Shown: positions 45,449 through 54,364, counted from the first letter of the stretch. The stretch is 64,000 nucleotides of DNA from an uncultured Rhodospirillaceae bacterium (GCA_945952105.1 CAMFGZ010000013.1:62001-126000), one strand, 5' to 3'. The notes: generated from the letters alone by a model not told the origin. Numbers and translations are program-made.

Positions 45449-46093
45449 ATGGCGCCTCCGCTCCTCGAAGTGACCGGTCTGTCCTGCCGCCGCGGCGGCC
45501 GGCTGGTGTTCGACCGGCTGTCCTTTGCCCTGAGCGAAGGCGAGCTGCTGGCGCTCACAGGCCGCAATGGCAGCGGCAAGACCAGCCTCCTGCGGGCCCT
45601 GGCCGGGCTGACCCCGCCACACGCCGGCACGATCGTCTGGCAGGGGGCCGACGTTGCGCAGGATCCTGAAACCTGGCGCGGCCGGCTGGCCTGGCTTGGC
45701 CATCTCGAGGGGCTGAAGGGCGACCTCACGGTCATGGAGAATCTCGTCTTCGCCGAGCGGCTGCGCGGCGGGGAGGCAGGCGACCGGCTCGAGGGCGCGC
45801 TTCTCGCCTTCGACCTGCTCGGCCTTTCCGCACGGGAAGTGCGTACCCTGTCGGCCGGTCAGCGCCGCCGCACGGCGCTCGCCCGCATCGTCCTGTCGCA
45901 GGCCCCACTCTGGCTGCTCGACGAACCGCTAAACGCGCTCGACGCGCCGGCGCAGGCGGCTTTCCGGACGGCGTTGCAGGCCCATCTTGCCGCCGGCGGG
46001 CTCGCGATCGCCGCGACCCATGCCGAGCTCGGCATCGGGGGCGCCCAGCGGCTCGACCTGCGCGGCGGCACTTCTGTCGAGAGGCCGGCATGA
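45449..46093 (+). CDS. ccmA: Cytochrome c maturation ABC ATPase CcmA
   Basis: 214 residues from the ATG at 45449; the frame is open 33 bases further upstream but conserved sequence begins here (LLEVTGLSCRRGG). Walker A GRNGSGKTS, signature LSAGQRRRTALARI, Walker B LWLLDEPLNALD, H-loop AIAATH. It powers release of holo-CcmE from CcmC with CcmB. First gene of ccmABCDEFGHI, which runs unbroken to 52521. Confidence 0.95.
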   Translation: MAPPLLEVTGLSCRRGGRLVFDRLSFALSEGELLALTGRNGSGKTSLLRALAGLTPPHAGTIVWQGADVAQDPETWRGRLAWLGHLEGLKGDLTVMENLVFAERLRGGEAGDRLEGALLAFDLLGLSAREVRTLSAGQRRRTALARIVLSQAPLWLLDEPLNALDAPAQAAFRTALQAHLAAGGLAIAATHAELGIGGAQRLDLRGGTSVERPA

Positions 46094-46755
46094 GCGGCTT
46101 CGCGACCGTGCTGATGCGCGACCTGCGTCTCGTCTGGCGACGGCCGGGCGATGTCGGCGTCGTGCTCGCCTTCTTCGTCGTGGCGACGGTGCTGTTTCCG
46201 CTCGGCGTCGGCCCCGAGACCAATGTGCTGGCGCGCATTGCTGCCGGCGTCCTGTGGTGCGCCGCTTTGTTCGCGGCACTCCTGTCGCTGGAGCGCCTGT
46301 TCGCCGCAGACCACGAGGACGGCACGCTCGATCTTTTGCTGCTGGCGCCGTGGCCGCTCGAACTGGCGGCGTTGGCCAAATGCCTCGCTCACTGGATCGT
46401 GACCGGCCTGCCGCTCAGCCTGCTGGCGCCGGTGCTGGGCATCGCTTTCGGCCTCGATGGCCGGAGCCTGCTGGCGCTGGGCGCGACCTTGCTGGTCGGC
46501 ACCCCCACTTTGTCGCTGATCGGCGGGCTCGCGGCCGCGCTGACGCTCGGGGCGCGCAAGTCGGGCGCGCTGCTGGCCCTGCTCGCCCTGCCTCTCTGCG
46601 TGCCGACGCTGATCTTCGGGGCGGGCGCGATCGAGACGCTGGCGGCGGGTGACGGCATCGTGACACATGTCGCGATCCTCGCGGCTCTTGCATTGGTCGC
46701 CCTGGCCACGACGCCTTGGGCGATTGCCGCAGCCTTGCGGCAAGCCGGCGAATAG
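46090..46755 (+). CDS. ccmB: Heme exporter permease CcmB
   Basis: 221 residues, six hydrophobic segments. Start MSGFATVLMRDLRLVWRRPGDVGVVLAFF, then FAADHEDGTLDLLLLAPWPLE, the family hallmark. Overlaps ccmA as ATGA. Forms the CcmAB part of the CcmABCD complex in the inner membrane. Confidence 0.95.
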   Translation: MSGFATVLMRDLRLVWRRPGDVGVVLAFFVVATVLFPLGVGPETNVLARIAAGVLWCAALFAALLSLERLFAADHEDGTLDLLLLAPWPLELAALAKCLAHWIVTGLPLSLLAPVLGIAFGLDGRSLLALGATLLVGTPTLSLIGGLAAALTLGARKSGALLALLALPLCVPTLIFGAGAIETLAAGDGIVTHVAILAALALVALATTPWAIAAALRQAGE

Positions 46756-46769
46756 GGAGGATGGGGCCG

Positions 46770-47489
46770 ATGGCCGACCTTCATTTTCTCGCCAATCCTG
46801 CGCGTTTCCGCCGCTTCAGCCAGCGGGTGCTGCCTGGCCTCGCCTTCGCGACGGTGCTCATGCTCGCGGTCGGCGTCTACATGGCCTTCTTCGTGTCGCC
46901 GGAGGACTACCAGCAGGGCAAGACGGTGCGGATCATGTTCGTGCACGTGCCGTCGGCCTGGCTGTCGATGGGCGGCTACGCGATGCTGGCGGCGCTCGGC
47001 GCCTCGCTGCTGGTGTGGCGCCATCCGCTGGCGGCGCTGATGGCGCGCGCGGCCGCACCCGTGGGCGCGAGCTTTGCGGCGGTCTGCCTGCTGACCGGCT
47101 CGCTGTGGGGCCGGCCGATGTGGGGCACCTACTGGGTGTGGGACGCGCGGCTCACCTCGATGCTGCTGCTCTTCTTCCTCTATCTCGGCCACATCGCGCT
47201 CAGCCGTGCCTACGACTCGCCCGAGCGCGGCGATCGCGCGGCAGCGATCCTGGCGCTGATCGGCGTGATCAACCTGCCGATCATCAAGTTCTCGGTCGAC
47301 TGGTGGAACACACTGCACCAGCCGGCCTCGATCACGCGGCTCGACGCGCCGGCGATCCACAATTCGATCCTCGTGCCGCTGCTCTGGATGGCGGTCTCGC
47401 TGCTCTTCCTCTTCGTCTGGCTGGTGCTGCTGCGCACCGAGACCGAGATCGACCGGCGCCGGCTCGAGAATGCCGAGGCCGCGGCATGA
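46770..47489 (+). CDS. ccmC: Heme-handling protein CcmC
   Basis: 239 residues from the ATG at 46770, nine bases after GGGAGG; an ATG at 46761 abuts the ribosome site. Six membrane segments. The tryptophan-rich heme-handling motif is [19 protein letters not shown] near residue 115, with the flanking periplasmic His in MFVHVPSAW and [10 protein letters not shown]. CcmC loads heme onto CcmE. The stop overlaps ccmD (ATGA). Confidence 0.96.
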   Translation: MADLHFLANPARFRRFSQRVLPGLAFATVLMLAVGVYMAFFVSPEDYQQGKTVRIMFVHVPSAWLSMGGYAMLAALGASLLVWRHPLAALMARAAAPVGASFAAVCLLTGSLWGRPMWGTYWVWDARLTSMLLLFFLYLGHIALSRAYDSPERGDRAAAILALIGVINLPIIKFSVDWWNTLHQPASITRLDAPAIHNSILVPLLWMAVSLLFLFVWLVLLRTETEIDRRRLENAEAAA

Positions 47490-47626
47490 GCAATCATGCG
47501 GCCTATATCCTCGGCGCCTATCTCGCCGCCGCCGTAATCCTGGGCGGCCTCGTGATCGCGTCGCTCGCGGCGCGCAACAGGGTGCGGCGCGAGCTGGCGG
47601 CACGGGGGCTCGACAAGCGCCGATGA
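47486..47626 (+). CDS. ccmD: CcmD small membrane protein
   Basis: 46 residues with one membrane span ([21 protein letters not shown]) and a basic tail ([17 protein letters not shown]), the standard CcmD layout. It helps release holo-CcmE. Overlaps ccmC upstream (ATGA) and ccmE downstream (ATGA). Recognised by size and position more than by sequence. Confidence 0.88.
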   Translation: MSNHAAYILGAYLAAAVILGGLVIASLAARNRVRRELAARGLDKRR

Positions 47627-48057
47627 CCCCTAAACGCCGCCGCCTCTGGTTGTTGCTGGGATCGCTGGGCACGCTCGGCGTCGCGGCCGCGCTCGTGCTC
47701 ACGGCGCTGAACGACAATCTCGTCTTCTTCTATTCGCCGACCCAGGTCGCCGAGAAGAGCCTCGGTCCCGACCGCCGCTTCCGGCTGGGCGGGTTGGTCG
47801 AGCAGGGCAGCGTGCAGAAGGACGGACAGACCGTGCGCTTCACCGTCACCGACACGCACAAGACGGTGAAGGTCGTCTATCGCGGCATCCTGCCCGACCT
47901 TTTCCGAGAGGGGCAGGGCGTGATCGCCGAGGGTTCGATCGGCCCGGATGGCGTGTTCACCGCGCGCGAGATCCTCGCGAAGCATGACGAGAACTACATG
48001 CCGCCGGAGGTCGCCAAGGCGATCAAGGAAAGCGGGCAATGGAAAGAGCGCAAATGA
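47623..48057 (+). CDS. ccmE: Heme chaperone CcmE
   Basis: 144 residues. A single N-terminal membrane anchor ([22 protein letters not shown]) and a periplasmic OB-fold. [13 protein letters not shown] contains the His that binds heme covalently (about residue 123) and the nearby Tyr. [13 protein letters not shown] and [21 protein letters not shown] are typical. The TGA lies inside a perfect 9-bp inverted repeat (48048-48076). Confidence 0.96.
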   Translation: MTPKRRRLWLLLGSLGTLGVAAALVLTALNDNLVFFYSPTQVAEKSLGPDRRFRLGGLVEQGSVQKDGQTVRFTVTDTHKTVKVVYRGILPDLFREGQGVIAEGSIGPDGVFTAREILAKHDENYMPPEVAKAIKESGQWKERK

Positions 48058-48076
48058 TGCGAAGCAGCATTTGCGC
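48048..48076. repeat. Hairpin over the ccmE stop codon
   Basis: GCGCAAATG (48048-48056) pairs exactly with CATTTGCGC (48068-48076); an inner TGC/GCA pair leaves a GAA loop. The ccmE TGA at 48055-48057 is in the left arm. No T-run follows, so it is more likely an mRNA-processing or stability hairpin within the operon than a terminator. Confidence 0.7.
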
Positions 48077-48095
48077 TGGTGGCGTGGAGGCTTTC

Positions 48096-48125
48096 ATGCG
48101 CCTTCGCTGCGCTGCAAGCGCATGA
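48096..48125 (+). CDS. Putative 9-codon leader peptide coupled to ccmF
   Basis: ATG at 48096 has a perfect GGAGG (48086-48090) five bases upstream, encodes MRLRCAASA, and stops at 48123-48125, overlapping the ccmF ATG (48122) as ATGA. ccmF itself has no ribosome site. The mini-ORF is enclosed by complementary ends (48095-48101 with 48119-48125... CATGCGC and GCGCATG). It could deliver ribosomes to ccmF. Codons are too few for a coding test, so this is based on layout alone. Confidence 0.45.
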   Translation: MRLRCAASA

Positions 48126-50071
48126 TTCCGGAGTTGGGCCACTTCGCGCTGATCCTCGCGCTGGCCGTCGCGCTGGTGCAGGGGACGCTGCCTCTCGTCG
48201 GCGCCAGCAGAGGCGACCTGCGCCTCATGTCGCTCGGCCGCACGGCGGCCCTCACGCAGGCGTTCCTCGTGCTGCTGGCGTTCGGCGCGCTGACGCAGGC
48301 CTATGTCACGTCGGACTTCTCCGTCCTCAACGTCGTCGACAACTCGCATTCGGCCAAGCCGCTGCTCTACAAGATCAGCGGCGTGTGGGGGAACCACGAA
48401 GGGTCGATGCTGCTGTGGGCGCTGATCCTCGCGCTGTTCGGCGCGGCGGTGGCGATCTTTGGCAACAACCTGCCAGACACGTTGCGCAGCCGCGTGCTGG
48501 CGATCCAGGCGCTGATCGGCGTCGGCTTCCTCGCCTTCCTGCTCTTCACCTCGAACCCGTTCGAGCGCGTGTTCCCCGCGCCGCCCGACGGCAACGGGCT
48601 CAATCCACTGCTGCAGGATCCCGGCCTCGCCTTCCATCCGCCGCTTCTCTATCTCGGCTATGTCGGCTTCTCGGTGACCTACGCCTTCGCCGTCGCCGCA
48701 TTGCTCGAAGGCAGGGTCGATGCAGCCTGGGCGCGCTGGGTGCGGCCGTGGGCGCTCGCGGCCTGGTGCTTCCTGACGCTCGGCATCGCGCTGGGTTCGT
48801 GGTGGGCCTATTACATCCTCGGCTGGGGCGGCTTCTGGTTCTGGGATCCGGTCGAGAACGCCTCGCTGATGCCGTGGCTCGCGGGCACGGCGCTGCTGCA
48901 CTCGGCCATCGTCGTGGAGAAGCGCGACGCGCTGAAGAGCTGGACGGTGCTGCTGGCCCTGCTGGCCTTCTCGCTGTCGCTGCTCGGCACCTTCCTGGTG
49001 CGCTCGGGCGTGCTCACGTCGGTCCATGCCTTCGCGCAGGATCCGGCGCGCGGCATGTTCATCCTCGCCTTCCTGCTGCTCGTCACCGGCGGTGGCTTGG
49101 CGCTCTACGCCTGGCGCGCGCCGCAGCTCCAGGGCGGCGGGCTGTTCCAGCCGGTCAGCCGCGAGGGCGCGCTGATCCTGAACAATCTGCTTCTCTGCAC
49201 CTTGGCGGCCACGGTGCTGCTGGGCACGCTCTATCCGCTGTTCCTCGACCTGCTGACCGGCAACAAGGTCTCGGTCGGACCGCCGTTCTTCAACGCGACC
49301 TTCGTGCCGCTCTGTGCCCCGCTGTTCGCCGCGCTCTGCGTCGGGCCTTTCCTCGGCTGGAAGCGCGCCGAGCTGTGGCCGGCGCTGATGCGGCTGCGGA
49401 TCGCGTTCGTCGTGTCGCTGGCGGCGATCCTCGTGGCGATGACGATGATCGACAGCCGTTCGACGCTCGCCGCGCTCGCCTTCGGCTTCGGCGTCTGGCT
49501 GATCGTCGGCAGCCTCGCGGCGCTCACGGACCGCGTCCGCAGCGGCACGCTCCGCACCATCCCGCGCTCGACCCTGGGCATGGTGATCAGCCACGCGGCC
49601 CTGGGTGTCGTCGTGCTGGGCTCGGTCGCGACCTCGTCGTGGAACACCGAGCTGATGCAGACCATGAAGCCCGGCGACAAGGTCTCCTTCGCGGGCTACG
49701 CCGTGCAGCTCGAGCGGATGGACGAAGTGCAGGGCCCCAACTACGTGGCCGAGCGCGCGACGCTCAATGTCACCGTCGGCGGCAAGCCCTACACCGTGCT
49801 GCAGCCCGAGCGTCGGCTGTTCACCGTGCAGCGCCGCCAGGTCGCCGAGACGGCGATCCAGACCAACGGGCTGCGCGACTTCTATGCCACGCTGGGCGAG
49901 GGCAACCCGCAACAGGGCTGGGTGATCCGCCTCTATCTCAATCCGCTGGCGCCATGGATCTGGCTCGGTGCGGCGCTGTGCGCGCTGGGCGGCTTCGTCT
50001 CGCTGTCGGACCGGCGCCTGCGCATCGGCGCGCCGTCGCGGCGCCCCTCATCATTGCAGCCGGCCGAATAG
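48122..50071 (+). CDS. ccmF: Heme lyase subunit CcmF
   Basis: 649 residues, many membrane segments. The start MIPELGHFALILALAVALVQ is the family norm, although the frame is open further upstream. The heme-handling motif is WGGFWFWDPVENASLMPWL at about residue 240, and GVWGNHEGSMLLWALI near 85 carries conserved His. A large periplasmic domain follows near the C-terminus (FAGYAVQLERMDEVQGPNYVAERA). With CcmH and CcmI it attaches heme to apocytochrome c. ccmG follows directly. Confidence 0.96.
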   Translation: MIPELGHFALILALAVALVQGTLPLVGASRGDLRLMSLGRTAALTQAFLVLLAFGALTQAYVTSDFSVLNVVDNSHSAKPLLYKISGVWGNHEGSMLLWALILALFGAAVAIFGNNLPDTLRSRVLAIQALIGVGFLAFLLFTSNPFERVFPAPPDGNGLNPLLQDPGLAFHPPLLYLGYVGFSVTYAFAVAALLEGRVDAAWARWVRPWALAAWCFLTLGIALGSWWAYYILGWGGFWFWDPVENASLMPWLAGTALLHSAIVVEKRDALKSWTVLLALLAFSLSLLGTFLVRSGVLTSVHAFAQDPARGMFILAFLLLVTGGGLALYAWRAPQLQGGGLFQPVSREGALILNNLLLCTLAATVLLGTLYPLFLDLLTGNKVSVGPPFFNATFVPLCAPLFAALCVGPFLGWKRAELWPALMRLRIAFVVSLAAILVAMTMIDSRSTLAALAFGFGVWLIVGSLAALTDRVRSGTLRTIPRSTLGMVISHAALGVVVLGSVATSSWNTELMQTMKPGDKVSFAGYAVQLERMDEVQGPNYVAERATLNVTVGGKPYTVLQPERRLFTVQRRQVAETAIQTNGLRDFYATLGEGNPQQGWVIRLYLNPLAPWIWLGAALCALGGFVSLSDRRLRIGAPSRRPSSLQPAE

Positions 50072-50611
50072 ATGCGGCGCCTCCTCTTCATCCTGCCGCT
50101 GCTGACGCTCGCGCTGATGGCCGGCTTCTTCGCCTGGTCGCTGACCAGCGGCCGCGACCCCGCCTCGATCGGCTCGGTGGTCGTCGGACGCGAGGCGCCG
50201 AAGCTCGACCTGCCGGCGTTGCGGCCCGGCGATCCGCCGCTCACCGGCGCGGCGCTGCGCACCGGCAAGCCGGTGATCGTGAATTTCTTCGCGAGCTGGT
50301 GCACGCCCTGCCTTGCCGAGCATCCGCTGTTCACCCGGCTGGCCGAGCGCGAGGGCGCGACGATCATCGGCATCGCGTGGAAGAACAAGCGCGAGGACGC
50401 GACGGCGTGGCTGAAGAAGCTCGGCGATCCCTTCAAGTTCGCGGGCCTCGACCTCGACGGCAAGACCGGCCTCGACTGGGGCCTCTCCGGCGTGCCCGAG
50501 ACCTACCTGATCGACGGCGCCGGCATCGTGCGCCGCCACTATCGCGGGCCGATCACCGAGCGCGACCTCAACGAGACGATCCTGCCGTTCCTGAAGGGAG
50601 CGGTGAAGTGA
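50072..50611 (+). CDS. ccmG: Thiol:disulfide interchange protein CcmG/DsbE
   Basis: 179 residues; the ATG follows the ccmF stop with no gap. N-terminal anchor (LLFILPLLTLALMAGFFAWSL), then a thioredoxin fold with the active site FFASWCTPCLAEHP near residue 78 and the cis-Pro region VPETYLIDG. It reduces CcmH or the apocytochrome CxxCH thiols in the periplasm. Its TGA overlaps the upstream candidate start of ccmH (GTGA). Confidence 0.95.
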   Translation: MRRLLFILPLLTLALMAGFFAWSLTSGRDPASIGSVVVGREAPKLDLPALRPGDPPLTGAALRTGKPVIVNFFASWCTPCLAEHPLFTRLAEREGATIIGIAWKNKREDATAWLKKLGDPFKFAGLDLDGKTGLDWGLSGVPETYLIDGAGIVRRHYRGPITERDLNETILPFLKGAVK

Positions 50612-51231
50612 AGTCGCTCCTCAAATTAATCCCGTCGTCTCGACCGGAGCGCCGCAGGCGCGGAGCGGAGAGACCTTCTCTCCACGAAAAGCCGGCAATG
50701 CGTCGAGAGAAGGTCTCTCCGCTCCGCCTCGCTGCGCGAGGCTCCGGTCGAGACGACGGGAGTTATTTGAGGAGCCTGAGAGCGCTGCTCTGCCTGCTCG
50801 CCCTGCTGTTCACCCTCCCCGCCCACGCCGTCGAACCGTCGGAAATCCTCCCCGACCCCGCGCTCGAATCCCGTGCCCGCGAGATCGGCCGCGCGTTGCG
50901 CTGCGTCGTCTGCCAGAACCAGTCGATCGACGATTCCTCGGCCGAGGTGGCGCGCGACATGCGCCGGGCCGTGCGCGAGCGGCTGACCGCAGGCGACAGC
51001 GACGGCGACGTCTTCGCCTTCATGGTCGCGCGCTACGGCGACTACGTGCTGCTGAAGCCGCCCTTCAAGGCCGGCACGCTCGTCCTGTGGCTGGGCGCGC
51101 CGCTCGTGCTGCTGGTGGCCGGGGGCGCGCTCCTCCTCGCCGCGCGCCGCCGCCGCGCCCAACCCGTCACGGCGCCAAAACCACTCGACGAGGAGGAGCG
51201 CCGCCGCCTCGACGCGCTCCTGAAGGGCTGA
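50608..51231 (+). CDS. ccmH: CcmH, with a palindromic element in its 5' end
   Basis: The conserved part has ILPDPALESRAREIGRALRCVVCQNQSIDDS, where LRCVVCQNQ is the redox motif of CcmH, and a C-terminal anchor (LVLWLGAPLVLLVAGGALLLA). It binds apocytochrome c for heme attachment. The GTG at 50608 overlaps the ccmG stop and gives 207 residues, including about 50 basic residues encoded by a palindromic repeat (50616-50775) ahead of the signal peptide LRSLRALLCLLALLFTLPAHA. An internal ATG (50698) or a TTG at 50767, which has GGGAG five bases upstream and gives the normal 154 residues, may be the working start. Confidence 0.9.
   Translation: MKSLLKLIPSSRPERRRRGAERPSLHEKPAMRREKVSPLRLAARGSGRDDGSYLRSLRALLCLLALLFTLPAHAVEPSEILPDPALESRAREIGRALRCVVCQNQSIDDSSAEVARDMRRAVRERLTAGDSDGDVFAFMVARYGDYVLLKPPFKAGTLVLWLGAPLVLLVAGGALLLAARRRRAQPVTAPKPLDEEERRRLDALLKG
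50616..50775. repeat. Cruciform-like palindromic element inside the ccmH 5' end
   Basis: Exact 20-bp arms 50631-50650 and 50741-50760 enclose exact 22-bp arms 50660-50681 and 50706-50727; small GC hairpins sit between (around 50649-50661 and 50728-50742). The ends also pair imperfectly (GCTCCTCAAAT near 50616 and ATTTGAGGAGC at 50765-50775). It keeps the ccmH reading frame open throughout. There is no transposase; it looks like a mobile or dispersed palindrome of the type that can insert in genes. Confidence 0.85.
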
Positions 51232-51237
51232 CGGGCG

Positions 51238-52521
51238 ATGCTCGAATTCCTGCTGGCCCTTCTCACCACCGCGACGGTCGCAGCCCTTCTCTGGCCGCTG
51301 CTGCGCACGCGCCTGCCCGCACGCGACCGGCTAAGGGCTGAACTGGCGATCTACCGCGACCAGCTTGCCGAGCTGGATCGCGAACGCGCCGCCGGCACGC
51401 TCGGCCCCACCGAAGCCACCGCCGCGCGCACCGAGATCGAGCGCCGCATGCTGGCCGCCGGCGATGCCGCCTCGGCCACGGCCAAAGCAAAGACCTCCTC
51501 CGACGCGGTGCAGAAGTGGCTGCCCCCGGCGCTCTCGCTCTTCGTCCCGCTGCTGGCGCTCGGCCTCTACCTGCAGGTCGGCCGCCCCGGCCTGCCCGCC
51601 GCGCCCTTTGCCGATCGTGTCGCCGAGCGCGGCACCGGCCACACCGGCCCGCAGCAGCTCGACGTCGCACGCCTGCTGACCGAGGCGCGCGCGCGTCTGG
51701 CGCAGGACCCCAACGATGCCGACGCGCTGGCCGCGTTGGCTGAGGGCCTGACTCTGGAGGCCGGCGGCACCGTCACCCCGCAGGCGCTCGACGCGCTGCG
51801 CCGCGCGCTGCAGGCGCGGCCCGACGATCCGCGCATCCTCTACTATCTCGGCCTGCACGAGGCGCAGAGCGGCGATTCGAAGGCCGCGATCGCCCGCTGG
51901 AGCGACCTTGTAGCGAAGAGCCCGCCCGACGCACCGTATCTCGGCCTGCTGCGCGCCGAGATCGCGCGGGTGGCGAAGGCTGCCGGCATCGAGGTGCCGC
52001 AACCGGCCCAACCCCCGCCATCCACCATGCCGACGCCCAGCCGCGAGCAGCAGGAGGCGATGGCGCAGCTCCCGCCGGAGCAGCGCCAGCAGGCGATCCG
52101 CTCCATGGTCGAGGGGCTGGCCGCTCGCCTCGCCGACGCGCCGCAGGACCGCGCCGGCTGGCTGCGCCTGGCCAATGCCTGGAAGGTGCTGGGCGAGAAC
52201 GCCAACGCCGCCGACGCCTACGGCCGCGCCGACACGCTGGCCCCCGTCGACGCGCGCATCCTGGCCGACTGGGCCGAGGCGCATGTGCGCCAGCTGGCGC
52301 CCGGCGCCGTGCCGTCGCCGCAGGCCGTCGCCGTGCTGGAGCGGCTGGAGAAGGCCGAGCCGCGCAACGCGCTGGCGCTGTTCTATCTGGGCGTCGCCGC
52401 CGAAGCCGCGGGCAACAAGCCGGCGGCGCTGCAGCGCTGGAAGACGCTACTGGCCCTGCTCCCGGCGGATGCGCCGATTCGGGGGATGCTGGAGGAGCGG
52501 ATTAAGGGGGCAGGGGGGTGA
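51238..52521 (+). CDS. ccmI: CcmI, TPR-containing cytochrome c maturation chaperone
   Basis: 427 residues. Two N-terminal membrane segments around the motif LRAELAIYRDQLAELDRERAAGTLGPTEATAARTEIERRML, typical of CcmI, then TPR-like repeats (LAEGLTLEAGGTVTPQALDALRRAL, DPRILYYLGLHEAQSGDSKAAIARW, GWLRLANAWKVLGENANAADAY). It binds the C-terminus of apocytochrome c and delivers it to CcmFH. Last gene of the ccm operon; starts six bases after ccmH. Confidence 0.94.
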   Translation: MLEFLLALLTTATVAALLWPLLRTRLPARDRLRAELAIYRDQLAELDRERAAGTLGPTEATAARTEIERRMLAAGDAASATAKAKTSSDAVQKWLPPALSLFVPLLALGLYLQVGRPGLPAAPFADRVAERGTGHTGPQQLDVARLLTEARARLAQDPNDADALAALAEGLTLEAGGTVTPQALDALRRALQARPDDPRILYYLGLHEAQSGDSKAAIARWSDLVAKSPPDAPYLGLLRAEIARVAKAAGIEVPQPAQPPPSTMPTPSREQQEAMAQLPPEQRQQAIRSMVEGLAARLADAPQDRAGWLRLANAWKVLGENANAADAYGRADTLAPVDARILADWAEAHVRQLAPGAVPSPQAVAVLERLEKAEPRNALALFYLGVAAEAAGNKPAALQRWKTLLALLPADAPIRGMLEERIKGAGG

Positions 52522-52602
52522 GCGGAGCCCGAATCTCGTACAGTCGTGGGTTGTCTACTCGATGCCTGCATGCTGAGTTTGCTTCCTTGTGCGGGGAGCA
52601 GG

Positions 52603-53535
52603 ATGGCCGTTCCGGATTTTCAATCGTTGATGTTGCCGGTTCTCAAGGCAGTAGGGGAAAGCGGGCCAATCTCAGCACCGGATGTACGGGCGCGCGTCGC
52701 CGAGCAACTTAGATTGGCCGCGAGCGATCTCGCGGAGCTTTTGCCCAGCGGTCGCCAGTCGACGTTCGCCAATCGAATCGCATGGGCCAACATCTTCATG
52801 CGACGTGCGGGCCTGATCAGTGTCGTTCGCCGCGGCATCTACGAGCTGACCGCTGAAGGAGCATCGGTCCTCGGGAATCGCCCGTCGCGCATCGATATGA
52901 AGTATCTCGAAAGCTTCCCGTCCTATGTCAATTGGAGGAAGCGTAGCTTGCGATCCGACGATGAAGACGTCGGCATCAGCGGACCTGCCGACGGAGCGCA
53001 GGAAACGATTTCGACCAATCCCGAAGAGCAAATCGAGCAGAGCCACAAAGAGCTTACTGCGACGGTGGAAGCGGACCTCCTCGATAGGCTCCGGGCGGTT
53101 ACACCGGCACAATTCGAGCAGATCATCGTCGATCTACTGGTGGCGATGGGCTACGGCGGCGGGCGCTCGGAGATGGCCAAGGCCGTTGGCCGCTCGGGCG
53201 ATAATGGTGTCGATGGCGTAGTGCGCGAAGACAAACTTGGCCTCGACGTCGTCTATATGCAGGCGAAGCGATACTCTCCCACCAACCCGGTTGGTGCGGG
53301 AGAAGTCCGCGATTTCATAGGGGCCCTGGAGGGGCATCGTGCCTCAAAAGGCGTGTTCGTCACGACATCCACATTTCCGCAATCTGCGCACGATTATGTT
53401 GCGCGCGTGTCAAAGCGAGTCGTCCTGATAGAAGGCGAAGAGTTGGCGGCGTTGATGGTCGCACATGGTGTCGGTGTGCGCGTCAAGACGATCTACGAGG
53501 TCAAAGAGCTGGACGACGACTACTTCTCGGAATGA
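52603..53535 (+). CDS. Mrr-like type IV restriction endonuclease
   Basis: 310 residues from the ATG at 52603, which has GGGGAG upstream. N-terminal winged-helix Mrr_N domain (FQSLMLPVLKAVGESGPISAPDVRARVAE, FANRIAWANIFMRRAGLI, GIYELTAEG). C-terminal Mrr nuclease domain from about 185: LRAVTPAQFEQIIVDLLVAMGYGGG, SGDNGVDGVVREDKLGLDVVYMQAKRY, holding the Asp and the QxK of the PD-(D/E)XK core. Mrr cuts modified foreign DNA. Lower GC than the ccm genes, and no methylase gene nearby. Gene order suggests an acquired islet. Confidence 0.9.
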   Translation: MAVPDFQSLMLPVLKAVGESGPISAPDVRARVAEQLRLAASDLAELLPSGRQSTFANRIAWANIFMRRAGLISVVRRGIYELTAEGASVLGNRPSRIDMKYLESFPSYVNWRKRSLRSDDEDVGISGPADGAQETISTNPEEQIEQSHKELTATVEADLLDRLRAVTPAQFEQIIVDLLVAMGYGGGRSEMAKAVGRSGDNGVDGVVREDKLGLDVVYMQAKRYSPTNPVGAGEVRDFIGALEGHRASKGVFVTTSTFPQSAHDYVARVSKRVVLIEGEELAALMVAHGVGVRVKTIYEVKELDDDYFSE

Positions 53536-53599
53536 ACTTTTGGATCGCCGTTCGCTTGAAGCCAAACCGTCCACTTTGGGGTTGAGGAAACGACAGAGA

Positions 53600-54364
53600 A
53601 TGAAGTTCGCAGACATTGAGGGCCAACGTCGCGAGGCTGAACCTGGGCTTTCCGCTACATGCCCCTCTTGCCGCGCTCCCGTGATTGCCAAGTGCGGCGA
53701 TCACAGAGTGTGGCACTGGGCGCACCGAGGTGTTCGCGCCTGCGATCCGTGGTGGGAGCCAGAAACAAAATGGCATAGAGCTTGGAAGAACCAATTTCCG
53801 GCAGACTGGCAAGAGACTGTCCATTTCGCCCAAAATGGCGAGAAGCACGTCGCCGATGTGAAGACCCAAAGCGGGATGGTCATTGAGTTTCAGCACTCGT
53901 TCCTCAAAGCGGAGGAACGGGCCGCTCGAGAAACGTTCTATCGCAAGATGGTTTGGGTGGTAGACGGGCGCAGACGCAAGCGCGATGCGGCACAGCTCTT
54001 GAAGTGTATCGGTCCACTTGTGTATGGCCAGCCGCCGTGGATTCTTCATGTCGCCAACCACCACGAAGAATGCGCGCTGTTGCGCGACTGGAATTCTAGC
54101 CCCGTGCCCGTCTATTTTGACTTAGGGGAAGAAGTTGGAACGCCTGTCCTTTGGCGGCGTGATCCTATCAGCCGAAGTGGCAGAGTGTATTTAACTCCAG
54201 TATCGCGTGAATCCTTCTTGCGCGCACATCGTCAAGGACTCGACGTCGAAAACCCATTTTCGGTCGGCGTTGGTGTGATTGTCGAGGGGCTCCATCGCGC
54301 CGCGCAACGACCTCAGCCGTTGGCAGGATTCCAGCAGCACGTCGCAAGAAGACGTCGTCTTTAG
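53600..54364 (+). CDS. CoiA-like competence/nuclease family protein
   Basis: 254 residues from the ATG at 53600. A small zinc-binding-type start (CPSCRAPVIAKCGDHRVWHWAHRG) is followed by WHRAWKNQFPADWQETVHFAQNGEKHVADVKTQSGMVIEFQHSFLKAEERAARE. The HWAHR, EKHVADV and IEFQHS elements are those of CoiA-like nucleases (PD-(D/E)XK-type Asp and Glu-x-Gln). CoiA acts in transformation in Gram-positives; the proteobacterial members are poorly known and some sit near defence genes. It is 64 bp after the Mrr-like gene. Confidence 0.82.
   Translation: MKFADIEGQRREAEPGLSATCPSCRAPVIAKCGDHRVWHWAHRGVRACDPWWEPETKWHRAWKNQFPADWQETVHFAQNGEKHVADVKTQSGMVIEFQHSFLKAEERAARETFYRKMVWVVDGRRRKRDAAQLLKCIGPLVYGQPPWILHVANHHEECALLRDWNSSPVPVYFDLGEEVGTPVLWRRDPISRSGRVYLTPVSRESFLRAHRQGLDVENPFSVGVGVIVEGLHRAAQRPQPLAGFQQHVARRRRL

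Noticed and set aside
50616..50775. Insertion sequence at ccmH
   Set aside because: No transposase frame inside 160 bp and no clear target duplication; described instead as a palindromic element.
52546..52602. Upstream start for the Mrr-like gene
   Set aside because: The ATG at 52603 has a good ribosome site, and the family begins there; the extra 19 residues are Cys/Leu-rich and unlike the family.
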